Assembly (NCBI GenBank): GCA_023511795.1
Contig: JAIMAU010000004.1
Coordinates: 1-64,000 of the forward strand
From: Armatimonadota bacterium
Lineage (GTDB): Bacteria; Armatimonadota; UBA5829; DTJY01
Reading direction: 5' to 3'
Length of the DNA: 64,000 nt
Positions 8,802 to 17,721 of this stretch are shown here, piece after piece (the stretch's first letter is position 1; each line of letters begins with the position of its first letter). Under the pieces are notes generated by a model that did no database searches, was not told the DNA's origin, and saw only the letters and a list, made by a program, of their open reading frames with translations. Made by a program: the position numbers and the translations under genes.

Positions 8802-11708
8802 CTGAGTAGGTACTATAACCGGAAATTAGCAAGTTTTGTATTACTCCTCATTTTATGTAGCCTAACACCAATCACGCTTCATGCACAGCGAGTATTGGTA
8901 GTTACAACGGAGCAATATTTACCCGAGCAATGGGCGTTACCAATCTATAACGGCGAATTCATAATAGCCGACCTTGTCGGAGCAGGATTACCATTTGATG
9001 TAGTCACATATGGCAGATTTGTAAATATGGATTTAGGCGACCATGACATAATCTTCCTCAGCGGTCATACATCACCCACAACAGTTAGCGCAGTTTATGC
9101 AAAATGCCAGGCCGCATTATCTGAAGGTCGAAAGATATTTATAAACGGCGAACTGCCATACATGCGTTTTTCAACGGAAGGCATACTTCGGGAATACATA
9201 AGATTCGGCTTAGACCTCTTCAACGTACAAGATGGTGGCCTTCAATCTGTATCTGGTACACCTATTGTGCCATCGATTATTGAGAAAGACCCAATCGTTA
9301 CGGCGGTCTCTCTGCCGCCTACTCAATTCAACACGTTTCTTTTTACTACCCAACCCGATATGACCATAAAGTTTGGGGAACATGCAGTTGGGTTCCTTTA
9401 CCCACAAGGAGGAGCTATAGATGCTTATAGTAACCATACTTTACATTTGTTAGACTATGGGAAGGTTGCAAACTATCTTCGTTATGGAAATCGTCCTCCA
9501 ATAGGGTTTGCAAATGACCGTATAGAAGGCACTCCAATCGTATCCATTGAAATCCATGCTGATCTCACAAACAATCTGCCCGCAATTGATGCTTTGGAAC
9601 AAATAGCAACCCAGTACAATATAAAAATGACAGCGCTACTTGTTTATAATTTTCTAACCCCTGAATCAATCGAGAAATGGAATAACATTAGTCCACTTTT
9701 TAGCATCGGCTCACATTCTAGATCGCACCATTGGGATTGGACGCCGCGTGATATTTATGTTGAAGTCATAAGCGCCATTGCCGACCAACGAATACTAATT
9801 CCCAGAACGATTGACTACTTTAATTTTTCAGGAATGATGAATCCTACTTTACAACAGATTGAACAACTCTACCCCACAAGCATACTTTTTGGAGCCCGTG
9901 GTGCCGACCCCAGGAATTGCAAGCTCCCCTCTGGCGAAGACATGATTCTTCAGGGGATTCCAATCAAAAGGCATTGGTTTCAAACTCTTGCGCAATCCAC
10001 CACTGTACCGTTTTGCCTATCACAAACGATGCCAGACGACATCACACTTTGGCTATATGGATACAACTACTATGAAGAACTAAGAAAAGTTTACCAAGCA
10101 AATCTAAAATACGGCTTATACACATACGGCTTTATCCACGATTTAGAGTTCGCACCAGACAGCAACTACTATACTGATGGCGTCCCTCTAGCCGATCTCG
10201 TTAGAGCCGGTATTGCATACATGGTTGACCAAGGCGCGAAGTTTATACCCACAGAAGACCTTGTCCGCAGACTTCGGGACTTCATAGGGGGCCGTATTTT
10301 CTATACCTCTAACCCCGATGGAAGCGTAACTGTTACCGCAATCAGACCGGAAGGAGTTTTAAATGAGATAAAGGTAGGCGTTAATGGCGACCGAGTACCC
10401 TATGCCTATGGAGAATCCGTATTGTCTCAGCACCAAACAGAGGAGCGAGTTTATATTACTCTAAAACCAGAGACCACTAGCACCATAACTATCCGATGGT
10501 TAAAACCTGGCACACCACTGCCCCCCGTTGTTACTGCTCCCAAAGGATATATATCTAATGCGTCCATTGCAGAGTGGGAGGAAGCCGAGAAACAAGATGC
10601 AATTTATGAATACCAATATGCCGTTGGAACTCAACCTGGCAGCACAGATGCGCTTGATTGGACTTCTGCCGGAACCTCAAATTCCGCCGTGCTGACCGAT
10701 GCAAATTTAACCCATGGCGAAACTTATTATGTATCCGTAAGAGCTCGGTATTCAGATGGCGACTGGAGCGACCCTGGATCTTCAGAAGCCCTTATGGCTG
10801 ACCTCACACCACCGCCACCACCATCAGTCACCGACGATGGCGTAGAACAAATCTCCACTTCTTGTCTTCGTGCAAACTGGACAACTTTCGATCCTGAATC
10901 TGGAATATCATGCTATCAATATGCTGTTGGCACTACGCCAGGCTCGATGGATATAAAAGACTGGACATTGACCGATGAAACCCAAATTGAACTAACCGAT
11001 TTGAACCTTACACCAGGTGAGACATATTACATTTCCATCAAGGCATGCAATGGCTCAAACCTCTGGGGATTGCCTGGAGTTTCTGATGGGATATACATCC
11101 TACCTTGTGATTCTGTAACAATTGGCACTGCCCGACGGTCGCCAGATGGAAGGCCAGTCCATCTTTCAAACGGCATCGTTACAGTAGTATTTCAAGATGA
11201 ATTTTATATTGAGGACGCCAACAGGGCATCAGGAATAAAAATACTATCCAATGCGCTTGTAAACGTGGGTGATATTGTAGAAGTCAAAGGGAAAGTAACA
11301 GGTAATGAAGTGGAACGGTTCATAACTAACGCAGAAGTAACATCTATTGGTACTGGTGCCGCGATCGAACCAATTTTTATGTGCAACTATTCAGTGGCGG
11401 GAGCCGCCGATGATATAGTCCCTGGTGCTACTGGTAGCATAAGTCTGAATAATGTTGGCTTATTAATAACAACTACAGGGCGAATTAAAGCAATAGCTTC
11501 GGACCATATTTATATTTCCGACGGTTCCGTTCCCAGAGAAGGAGTAACTCGGTCAGGAATAAAGGTTCTAGTATCTAATACAACCAACTTGGAGATAGGA
11601 ATGCTAGTAGCAGTTACAGGCATTAGTAATCTTGAAAAAGAAGGCGAAACCCTAATGCGAGTAGTTCGCACCCGCGCACCCACTGATATAGCTATCCTTG
11701 CACCCTAA
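8802..11708 (+). CDS. Secreted multidomain protein: GATase-like, polysaccharide-deacetylase-like, two FN3, two OB-fold-like repeats
   Basis: About 968 residues from a CTG start. Residues 2-28 form a signal peptide (SRYYNRKLASFVLLLILCS, ending HA before QRVL). Next come a Rossmann/GATase-like region (about 30-200), a NodB-like barrel whose metal motif HSRSHH follows a SIEIHAD strand (about 240-480), two fibronectin type III domains (570-760, both with QYAVGT-x-PGS), and two OB-fold-like repeats. The first OB repeat has SPDGRPVHL, FYIED and GDIVEVKGKV; the second has HIYISDGS and GMLVAVTGI. It is probably an extracellular or periplasmic glycan-acting protein. Its TAA overlaps the stop of mqnC on the other strand. 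Confidence 0.8.
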   Translation: MSRYYNRKLASFVLLLILCSLTPITLHAQRVLVVTTEQYLPEQWALPIYNGEFIIADLVGAGLPFDVVTYGRFVNMDLGDHDIIFLSGHTSPTTVSAVYAKCQAALSEGRKIFINGELPYMRFSTEGILREYIRFGLDLFNVQDGGLQSVSGTPIVPSIIEKDPIVTAVSLPPTQFNTFLFTTQPDMTIKFGEHAVGFLYPQGGAIDAYSNHTLHLLDYGKVANYLRYGNRPPIGFANDRIEGTPIVSIEIHADLTNNLPAIDALEQIATQYNIKMTALLVYNFLTPESIEKWNNISPLFSIGSHSRSHHWDWTPRDIYVEVISAIADQRILIPRTIDYFNFSGMMNPTLQQIEQLYPTSILFGARGADPRNCKLPSGEDMILQGIPIKRHWFQTLAQSTTVPFCLSQTMPDDITLWLYGYNYYEELRKVYQANLKYGLYTYGFIHDLEFAPDSNYYTDGVPLADLVRAGIAYMVDQGAKFIPTEDLVRRLRDFIGGRIFYTSNPDGSVTVTAIRPEGVLNEIKVGVNGDRVPYAYGESVLSQHQTEERVYITLKPETTSTITIRWLKPGTPLPPVVTAPKGYISNASIAEWEEAEKQDAIYEYQYAVGTQPGSTDALDWTSAGTSNSAVLTDANLTHGETYYVSVRARYSDGDWSDPGSSEALMADLTPPPPPSVTDDGVEQISTSCLRANWTTFDPESGISCYQYAVGTTPGSMDIKDWTLTDETQIELTDLNLTPGETYYISIKACNGSNLWGLPGVSDGIYILPCDSVTIGTARRSPDGRPVHLSNGIVTVVFQDEFYIEDANRASGIKILSNALVNVGDIVEVKGKVTGNEVERFITNAEVTSIGTGAAIEPIFMCNYSVAGAADDIVPGATGSISLNNVGLLITTTGRIKAIASDHIYISDGSVPREGVTRSGIKVLVSNTTNLEIGMLVAVTGISNLEKEGETLMRVVRTRAPTDIAILAP

Positions 11709-12796
11709 GCGCTTTTATGTAGAATATTCGGTGGCTTTTCAAGAAGACGATAATACGTATCTCTTTTGCAAGGTACAAAACCAGCTTCTTGAATTGCCGA
11801 CCGAATCTCATCCTCAGTTAGCCGAAAGTTAACACCTGCCGCAGCCACCACATTTTCTTCAATCATAGTGCCACCAAGATCATTTGCTCCGAAAAACAAG
11901 GCAATTTGTCCAATTTTTAACCCTTGTGTGACCCATGACGCTTGAATGTTAATAAAATTATCCAAAAACAGACGAGAAATCGCGAGAGTCCGAAGATAGT
12001 CATGACCACCTACACTTGAGCCATTCAAAGCAGTGTTCAAAGGTTGAAATGTCCATGGGATAAATGCTGTAAAACCGCCAGTTCGGTCTTGCAAATTGCG
12101 GATTCTTGCCAAATGCTCGATTCGGTTGGCATATGTCTCGATATGGCCAAACATCATTGTAGCTGTTGTAGGCATGCCAAGCAGCTGGGCTGTTTCCATC
12201 ACCTTAATCCACTCATCAGCAGTGCACTTATTGGGGCTGACCAAAACTCTAGGACCATCCGCTAGTATTTCAGCCCCGCCGCCTGGAAGCGAATCTAAGC
12301 CAGCATCCTTAAGTCGGCGAATGGTTTCTTCAATGCTTATATTCGAAATCCGCGCTATGTGCACAATCTCTGGTGGAGAAAAAGAATGCAAGTGGATATT
12401 GAATCGCTCCTTTATCCTGCGAACGAGTGACTCGTAGTATTCAATCTTTAGCGTTGGGTGCAATCCACCTTGCATAAGGATTTGGGTCGCACCTAGTTCA
12501 ACTGCCTCCGCAATTTTTCTGTGGATTTCATCTTTAGAGAGCAAATAAGAATCTGGTGAATCGGCGCTCCGAAAAAAGGCGCAAAACTTGCATTTCGATA
12601 CACAAATATTTGTGTAATTGATGTTTCGGTCGCAAACATAAGTCCTGTATGGCTCCGGATGCATCCGCCTGCAAACCGCATCAGCAGCTAAACCCAGCTC
12701 TGCAAGAGAAGCCTTCTCAAAAAGAAGATTTCCCTCTTCGCAGCTAATCCTGTTTCCCTCAACTGCCTTATCCAAAATTGCTAGAACAGCCTTCAT
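11705..12796 (-). CDS. mqnC: Cyclic dehypoxanthine futalosine synthase (radical SAM), MqnC
   Basis: A radical SAM enzyme of the futalosine menaquinone pathway that cyclises dehypoxanthine futalosine. The cluster motif CVSKCKFCAF (C-x3-C-x2-C) follows the family phrase NINYTN. DSLPGGGAEILADGPR and ASWVTQGLKIGQIALFFGAN with GGTMIEENVV are MqnC hallmarks that distinguish it from MqnE. ATG at 12796 is chosen, four bases after the mqnA stop, giving MKAVLAILDKAVEGNRIS. An in-frame GTG at 12823 would overlap mqnA by 23 bases. Neither has a strong ribosome site. It is the last gene of the mqn operon. Confidence 0.93.
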   Translation of the reverse strand: MKAVLAILDKAVEGNRISCEEGNLLFEKASLAELGLAADAVCRRMHPEPYRTYVCDRNINYTNICVSKCKFCAFFRSADSPDSYLLSKDEIHRKIAEAVELGATQILMQGGLHPTLKIEYYESLVRRIKERFNIHLHSFSPPEIVHIARISNISIEETIRRLKDAGLDSLPGGGAEILADGPRVLVSPNKCTADEWIKVMETAQLLGMPTTATMMFGHIETYANRIEHLARIRNLQDRTGGFTAFIPWTFQPLNTALNGSSVGGHDYLRTLAISRLFLDNFINIQASWVTQGLKIGQIALFFGANDLGGTMIEENVVAAAGVNFRLTEDEIRSAIQEAGFVPCKRDTYYRLLEKPPNILHKSA

Positions 12797-12800
12797 ATGG

Positions 12801-13598
12801 TTAGAGCTCTGTTGCGTCACCAAAAAACTTTATTGGAACTGAGGGAATATTCACTCCCAGCTGGCGAATTTTCCCCTGGAAAACCTCTAAAGATTCCAGA
12901 TGCTCCTTAGTAAGATTATAGTCCATAATCTCGCTAAGGTAATGATAGCATTTCTCATAAGATAGCCCTAGTCTCTGGGATTCCGATTCAGCGATTGTGC
13001 TCAGTGTATCAAGCCCATTCTGTTTAGCTCTCTGCAGTATTTTTGTTAGCTCTGATGAAGCCATTTCAGGATTGACAGCCCAAACAGCAAATACAAAAGG
13101 GAGGCGAGTCAGCGAAAACCATTCTGAACCCAAGTCTATCTCAGCCCAACGTCCTGGCGGAACTTTCATCGTTGTATCGCCAATGACTACTGCTGCATCA
13201 CAAACACTCAGCATTTCATCTACCCGTGGCTGCATTGGTATAAATTGGGGCGTCAGATTGTATTGTTCACGAAGTATAACCTTTGCAAGTAAGACAGATG
13301 TAAGCGAGCTCGTGTCGAGTGCAACCCTCTTGGCTTTCTCGATTTTGTTCTTGTAGAAAATCTTGACACTTTCTGCTATTCCGCGACATGAAATACTTAT
13401 TTTAGGTACGATTTGCAGGTTTGGATTCATAAAGCAAGCAACCGATGATACTAATCCCGCAGCAATTTCATCTTCCCTGAGCATGTCTGCCAACCTGGAG
13501 GGAACATCAACAACGAGTTCAACCTTCGATTCAGAATCCAGACCATAAGTAAGAGGTTTGCCATTTAAATATGGAATTGTCCCAAGCCTAAATTTCAA
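12801..13598 (-). CDS. mqnA: Chorismate dehydratase MqnA
   Basis: A 265-residue periplasmic-binding-protein-fold enzyme that dehydrates chorismate to 3-[(1-carboxyvinyl)oxy]benzoate, the first step of the futalosine route. FRLGTIPYLNGKPLTYGL, VDVPSRLADML, AAGLVSSVA, ALDTSSLTSVLLAKV and DAAVVIGDTTM are family signatures. The start is TTG at 13598, overlapping the mqnE stop (TTGA), with purine-rich GAGGTAAGG just upstream. The order mqnE-mqnA-mqnC places sequential pathway steps in one transcript. Confidence 0.93.
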   Translation of the reverse strand: MKFRLGTIPYLNGKPLTYGLDSESKVELVVDVPSRLADMLREDEIAAGLVSSVACFMNPNLQIVPKISISCRGIAESVKIFYKNKIEKAKRVALDTSSLTSVLLAKVILREQYNLTPQFIPMQPRVDEMLSVCDAAVVIGDTTMKVPPGRWAEIDLGSEWFSLTRLPFVFAVWAVNPEMASSELTKILQRAKQNGLDTLSTIAESESQRLGLSYEKCYHYLSEIMDYNLTKEHLESLEVFQGKIRQLGVNIPSVPIKFFGDATEL

Positions 13599-14692
13599 TG
13601 CCTTACCTCATTGTAAAGCGTATCGCGCTCCACGGGAACCGTGCCTGTCTCGGAGATTAACCGCGTAATTTCGGCTACCGACAGGCCCTCAGGGGTTTCA
13701 GCGCCAGCCGAATGAGTGATTTTTTCCTCAACAACAGTGCCGTCGAAGTCATCAGCTCCGAAGCTCAGAGCAACTTGGGCAAGTTTTAACCCAAACATAA
13801 TCCAGAAAACCTTAATATGCGGAAAATTGTCAAGCATCAAGCGCGATACTGCTATGATTTTTAGGTCCTCAACGCCCGACGACCGCTTACTTTGATGCTC
13901 AAGCTCAGTACCTTTTGGATGGAATGAGAGAGGGATAAATGCCAGAAATCCAGAGGTCTCGTCTTGAAGTTCTCGAAGGCGCATCAAATGGTCGATTGTT
14001 TCTTCTGGCGTTTCAACATGATGATAAAGCATGGTTGCATTGCTTTTAATTCCTAATTCATGCGCAGTTCGCATTACATCCAGCCATCCCTCTGCGGGCA
14101 GCTTCTCAGCACATAACTGAGCCCGCACACGCGGTGAAAACACCTCGGCTCCACCTCCAGGAAGCGACCCAAGCCCAGCATCACGAAGTTTGATTAGAAC
14201 ATCCCTCACACTCAATCCAGATATACGCGAGAAATGTTCAACCTCAACCGCAGTAAATGCCTGCAGATGAACATCCGGCATTCGCTTTTTTAGCTCAGAA
14301 AGCATCATCAGGTAGTAATCAAAAGGCAAGCTGGGATGGAGGCCACCAACTATGTGCAATTCAGTAAAATCAACTTCGCGCTTGGCGACCTCAGCCTTTT
14401 CTATTACCTCTTCAATTGTAAGTGTATATGCTCCGGGCTCGCTTTCGCTTTTCGAGAATGCGCAGAAGCGGCAGCGGTTCTTGCAAACATTCGTGTAATT
14501 GATATGGCGATTGACAACATAGTAAGTTCGATTACTATTTAACCGCCGCCTTATGACGTCTGCCATCCAACCAATTACAGGAAGATTGTTAGATTTTAGT
14601 AGCCGCACACCGTCGTCGAAGCTGAGACGCACCCCCTGCTCTACCTTTTCAACAATGTCGCCAATGTCAGATTCAAGTGCTAATCTTCTCAC
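13595..14692 (-). CDS. mqnE: Aminofutalosine synthase MqnE (radical SAM)
   Basis: A 365-residue radical SAM enzyme that joins the MqnA product to SAM-derived adenosine to give aminodeoxyfutalosine. The cluster motif is CKNRCRFCAF after HINYTNVC. LHIVGGLHPSLPFDYY, GSLPGGGAEVFSPRVR and FGADDFDGTVVEEKITH match MqnE rather than MqnC. It starts at GTG (14692), overlapping the TGA of the upstream UbiA-family gene. An aminofutalosine deaminase, MqnB and MqnD are not in this window and must be elsewhere. Confidence 0.93.
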   Translation of the reverse strand: MRRLALESDIGDIVEKVEQGVRLSFDDGVRLLKSNNLPVIGWMADVIRRRLNSNRTYYVVNRHINYTNVCKNRCRFCAFSKSESEPGAYTLTIEEVIEKAEVAKREVDFTELHIVGGLHPSLPFDYYLMMLSELKKRMPDVHLQAFTAVEVEHFSRISGLSVRDVLIKLRDAGLGSLPGGGAEVFSPRVRAQLCAEKLPAEGWLDVMRTAHELGIKSNATMLYHHVETPEETIDHLMRLRELQDETSGFLAFIPLSFHPKGTELEHQSKRSSGVEDLKIIAVSRLMLDNFPHIKVFWIMFGLKLAQVALSFGADDFDGTVVEEKITHSAGAETPEGLSVAEITRLISETGTVPVERDTLYNEVRH

Positions 14693-15576
14693 ATCATGCC
14701 CTTTCTAATTAGGAGGTCGAGCACTGTAAATATCAGGAGTCCAATGCTAACCAAACCGTTGGTGTTGAAGAAAGCTACATCTACTTTGCTGATATCATGC
14801 GGTTTTACAAGGCTCTGCTCATATATCAATAACGCCGCTGCCGCTGCCGTCCCTACAAAATACATTCCCCCAAGAGACATTACGGCACCAAATAGAACAA
14901 GCAGTGTAATTGCAGCAAAATGGAAAAGTCTTGACACCATTAGCGACCGACGAATACCCAAAAAGCGCGGAATTGAAAATAATCCTTGTGCACGATCAAA
15001 TTCGATGTCCTGCAAAGCATAAATTATGTCAAAGCCTGCAGTCCAAAACATTACTGCTGCCGAAAGCACGATTGGCGCAAGATTAAACTGACCTCTAACA
15101 GCAATCCATGCGCCAACAGGAGCAATTCCAAGCGCTAAACCAAGTACAAGATGCGTAAGCGAGGTAAAACGCTTTGTATATGAATATCCAAGGATTACGA
15201 TAAGAGCGACCGGAGAAAGTGCAAATGCAAGTGGATTCAGCATATATGCGGCAAAGACGAACGCAGCGGCTGAAAAAAGCGTGAACAACCATACTTCGCT
15301 AAGACTCAAAACACCTCTTGGAAGCGCTCTATCCGCGGTGCGTGGGTTCAACCTATCGTATGCAATATCAGCAATGCGATTGAATGCCATTGCTGAACTG
15401 CGCGCTCCAACCATTGCTACCAGTATCCAGAAAATAACCCTTCCTTCAGGCAAGCCATCGGCTGCAAGCACCATGCTTATTAAGGCAAAAGGGAGGGCGA
15501 AAACCGTGTGTTCAAATTTTATCATCTCTAGGATTGTCTTTAGCTTTCGCAATCCTCGAAATGCAAGATACTTCAT
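14689..15576 (-). CDS. mqnP: UbiA-family prenyltransferase of menaquinone synthesis (MqnP-like)
   Basis: A 295-residue integral membrane prenyltransferase with about eight hydrophobic helices. The two Asp-rich diphosphate/Mg sites are visible as AFNRIADIAYDRLNPRT and YALQDIEFDRAQGLFSIP. In futalosine operons this enzyme attaches the polyprenyl tail to the 1,4-dihydroxy-6-naphthoate ring. ATG at 15576 forms an ATGA overlap with the ubiX stop and has GGGAGAGAG upstream. A GTG at 15594 is less likely. Confidence 0.88.
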   Translation of the reverse strand: MKYLAFRGLRKLKTILEMIKFEHTVFALPFALISMVLAADGLPEGRVIFWILVAMVGARSSAMAFNRIADIAYDRLNPRTADRALPRGVLSLSEVWLFTLFSAAAFVFAAYMLNPLAFALSPVALIVILGYSYTKRFTSLTHLVLGLALGIAPVGAWIAVRGQFNLAPIVLSAAVMFWTAGFDIIYALQDIEFDRAQGLFSIPRFLGIRRSLMVSRLFHFAAITLLVLFGAVMSLGGMYFVGTAAAAALLIYEQSLVKPHDISKVDVAFFNTNGLVSIGLLIFTVLDLLIRKGMM

Positions 15577-16184
15577 TTGCTTGCTCTCTCCCACTCAGGA
15601 AGCGCCACATGTGTGATTCCCAATTGCCGCATCACACGGCAGACAACAAAGGAAACTAGGTCTTCTATTGTCTTCGGATTGTGGTAGAATCCCGGAGCCG
15701 CAGGAAGTATGGTAGCCCCAGCCTCCGCAAGCATGGTGAGGTTCCTCAGGTGAATTAAGTTAAGCGGGGTTTCGCGAATCACAAGGATAAGAGGCCTCCG
15801 TTCTTTTAGACACACATCCGCCGCGCGCGTTACCAAATCATTTGAAACACCGCTAGCAATTCGCCCTACGGTGCCCATCGAACATGGAATAATTACCATG
15901 CCTTCGTGTTTTACCGACCCACTGGAAGGAGGAGCAGCAAGGTCAGTCGGAGAAAAGATTTCAACTTTCTTGTAATATCCACCTAATAGCGACTGAGCAT
16001 CTACTTTATCTGTTGGAAAATCGATTCCAAGTTCAGTTTTAATGACAGCAGTAGCATTCTCGGTCAACGTAAGGTATATCTTCTCATAATATTCCAAAAT
16101 TGCCTCAAGGAAGCGAACAGCGTAGATGCTCCCGCTTGCACCTGTTATCGCCATTACCAATTTTCGCTCGTCTTCGTTTACCAT
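15573..16184 (-). CDS. ubiX: UbiX-like flavin prenyltransferase
   Basis: About 203 residues. LVMAITGASGSIYAVRFLEA is the FMN-binding start of UbiX/Pad1 proteins. IIPCSMGTVGRIASGVSNDL, RRPLILVIRETPLNLIHL and ILPAAPGFYHNPKTI are the other conserved blocks. It makes prenylated FMN, the cofactor needed by the UbiD-type decarboxylase encoded directly upstream. ATG at 16184 lies two bases after the ubiD stop; longer frames extending into ubiD are not supported. The coupling supports a menaquinone role (MqnM-like). Confidence 0.9.
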   Translation of the reverse strand: MVNEDERKLVMAITGASGSIYAVRFLEAILEYYEKIYLTLTENATAVIKTELGIDFPTDKVDAQSLLGGYYKKVEIFSPTDLAAPPSSGSVKHEGMVIIPCSMGTVGRIASGVSNDLVTRAADVCLKERRPLILVIRETPLNLIHLRNLTMLAEAGATILPAAPGFYHNPKTIEDLVSFVVCRVMRQLGITHVALPEWERASK

Positions 16185-16186
16185 GT

Positions 16187-17629
16187 TTACAATCCCAATT
16201 GGTCCCATAAGTTGTTTATTTTTGCAACTACCTCTGGATCCATTTGTATTTCGTCCGGCCACTCGCGATCAAACCCTTCGCCGGGAAGCTTCTTCGTGGC
16301 ATCTATACCCATCTTGCTTCCGTAACCCAAAAGCCTAGATGCGTGGTCAAGGATATCAACTGGGCCCATTACAAACTCAATATCTCTTTGAGGATCGATA
16401 TTATTCCCTACCCGCCAAAGCACTTCGCTGAGGTCGTGAACATTTACATCGTCATCCACAACTATTACTATCTTTGTTAACGCCATTTGCCCTAATCCCC
16501 AGAGCGCATGCATAACCTTTCTGGCTTGCCCGGGATATTGCTTGCGAATTGAGACAACCGCCAAGTTGTGGAATACGCCTTCAATTGGGAGATTCATATC
16601 AACAATTTCGGGAACCTGAAGACGAATTAGCGGAAGGAATATGCGCTCTGTTGCCTTTGCCATGAAACAATCTTCTTTGGGCGGCTTGCCAACTATTGTC
16701 GCTGGGTATATAGCGTTTTTCCGTCGTGTGATGCATGTTACGTGAAAAACTGGAAACTCAGCCTGGAGAGAGTAGTAGCCGGTATGATCTCCGAACGGCC
16801 CCTCTATTCTTCTTTCGCCTGGTTCTACATAGCCTTCTATAACTATTTCAGCATCCGCCGGAACTTGGATGTTGACTGTTTTGCACTGGACCATTTCCAC
16901 TGCCTTCTTGCGAAGGAAACCTGCAAAGAGTATCTCATCGAAATTATCGGGGAGTGGCGCTGTTGCTGCATAAGTAAGCGCTGGGTCGCCGCCAAGCGCC
17001 ACGGCTATTTCCATGCGTCGTCCCAGCCGCTCATACCCTGCATAGTGCCTTGCGCCCACTTTGTTTGGATGCCAGTGCATCCCAGTTGTTCGCTCGTCAT
17101 AGACATGCATGCGATACATTCCGACATTGCGAACACCAGTATATGGGTCAACCGAAAAAACCATGGGAAGGGTGATAAAACGCCCTCCATCGCCCGGCCA
17201 ACATTTTAAAATTGGCAGCTCATATAAGGAAGCATCGTCCGTCTGCACCACTTCTTGGCAAATGCCTGACTTTACAATTTTTGGTGCGTATGAAGCAAGC
17301 TTGCCATATTTAGGAATCATCATTAACTTGCCAAGAAGGGTCTCAGGAACTTCTGGCTGAAGTAGGTCGGCAATCTCATATCCTATATCATCCAAGTTTG
17401 TTACACCCAAAGCAGCGCACATTCGCTGTTCCGTTCCAAAAGCGTTAATGAGCACGGGAATATCGTAACCTAGAGGCTTCTCAAAAATTAAAGCCGGGCC
17501 ACCCTCACACATTACGCGGTCTGCGACCTCCGTAATTTCAAGGTCGGTACTTATCGGAACGAGGATGCGCCTTAACTGACCTGTCTTCTGCAGGTGCTCA
17601 ATGAAATCATGCAGGTCTTTATATGCCAT
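16187..17629 (-). CDS. ubiD: UbiD-family decarboxylase, menaquinone branch
   Basis: About 480 residues from MAYKDLHDFIEHLQKTGQLR. IEGPFGDHTGYYSLQAEFP is the core prenyl-FMN/metal signature, with VFSVDPYTGVRNVGMYRMH and FHNLAVVSIRKQYPGQARKV also typical. It decarboxylates an aromatic acid, here probably the prenylated naphthoate in the late futalosine pathway, using prenyl-FMN from the adjacent UbiX. It is the first gene of the six-gene mqn operon. An upstream frame to 17671 would add 14 residues unlike the family. An inverted repeat lies just ahead of the start. Confidence 0.9.
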   Translation of the reverse strand: MAYKDLHDFIEHLQKTGQLRRILVPISTDLEITEVADRVMCEGGPALIFEKPLGYDIPVLINAFGTEQRMCAALGVTNLDDIGYEIADLLQPEVPETLLGKLMMIPKYGKLASYAPKIVKSGICQEVVQTDDASLYELPILKCWPGDGGRFITLPMVFSVDPYTGVRNVGMYRMHVYDERTTGMHWHPNKVGARHYAGYERLGRRMEIAVALGGDPALTYAATAPLPDNFDEILFAGFLRKKAVEMVQCKTVNIQVPADAEIVIEGYVEPGERRIEGPFGDHTGYYSLQAEFPVFHVTCITRRKNAIYPATIVGKPPKEDCFMAKATERIFLPLIRLQVPEIVDMNLPIEGVFHNLAVVSIRKQYPGQARKVMHALWGLGQMALTKIVIVVDDDVNVHDLSEVLWRVGNNIDPQRDIEFVMGPVDILDHASRLLGYGSKMGIDATKKLPGEGFDREWPDEIQMDPEVVAKINNLWDQLGL

Positions 17630-17721
17630 CGAAGTTACCAATCCACATGCATTATTGAAGAGTAAGCACATGTGGAATGCGGCTGTACTGAACGACCCTA
17701 ATTCAAAATATTGCTCCGAAA

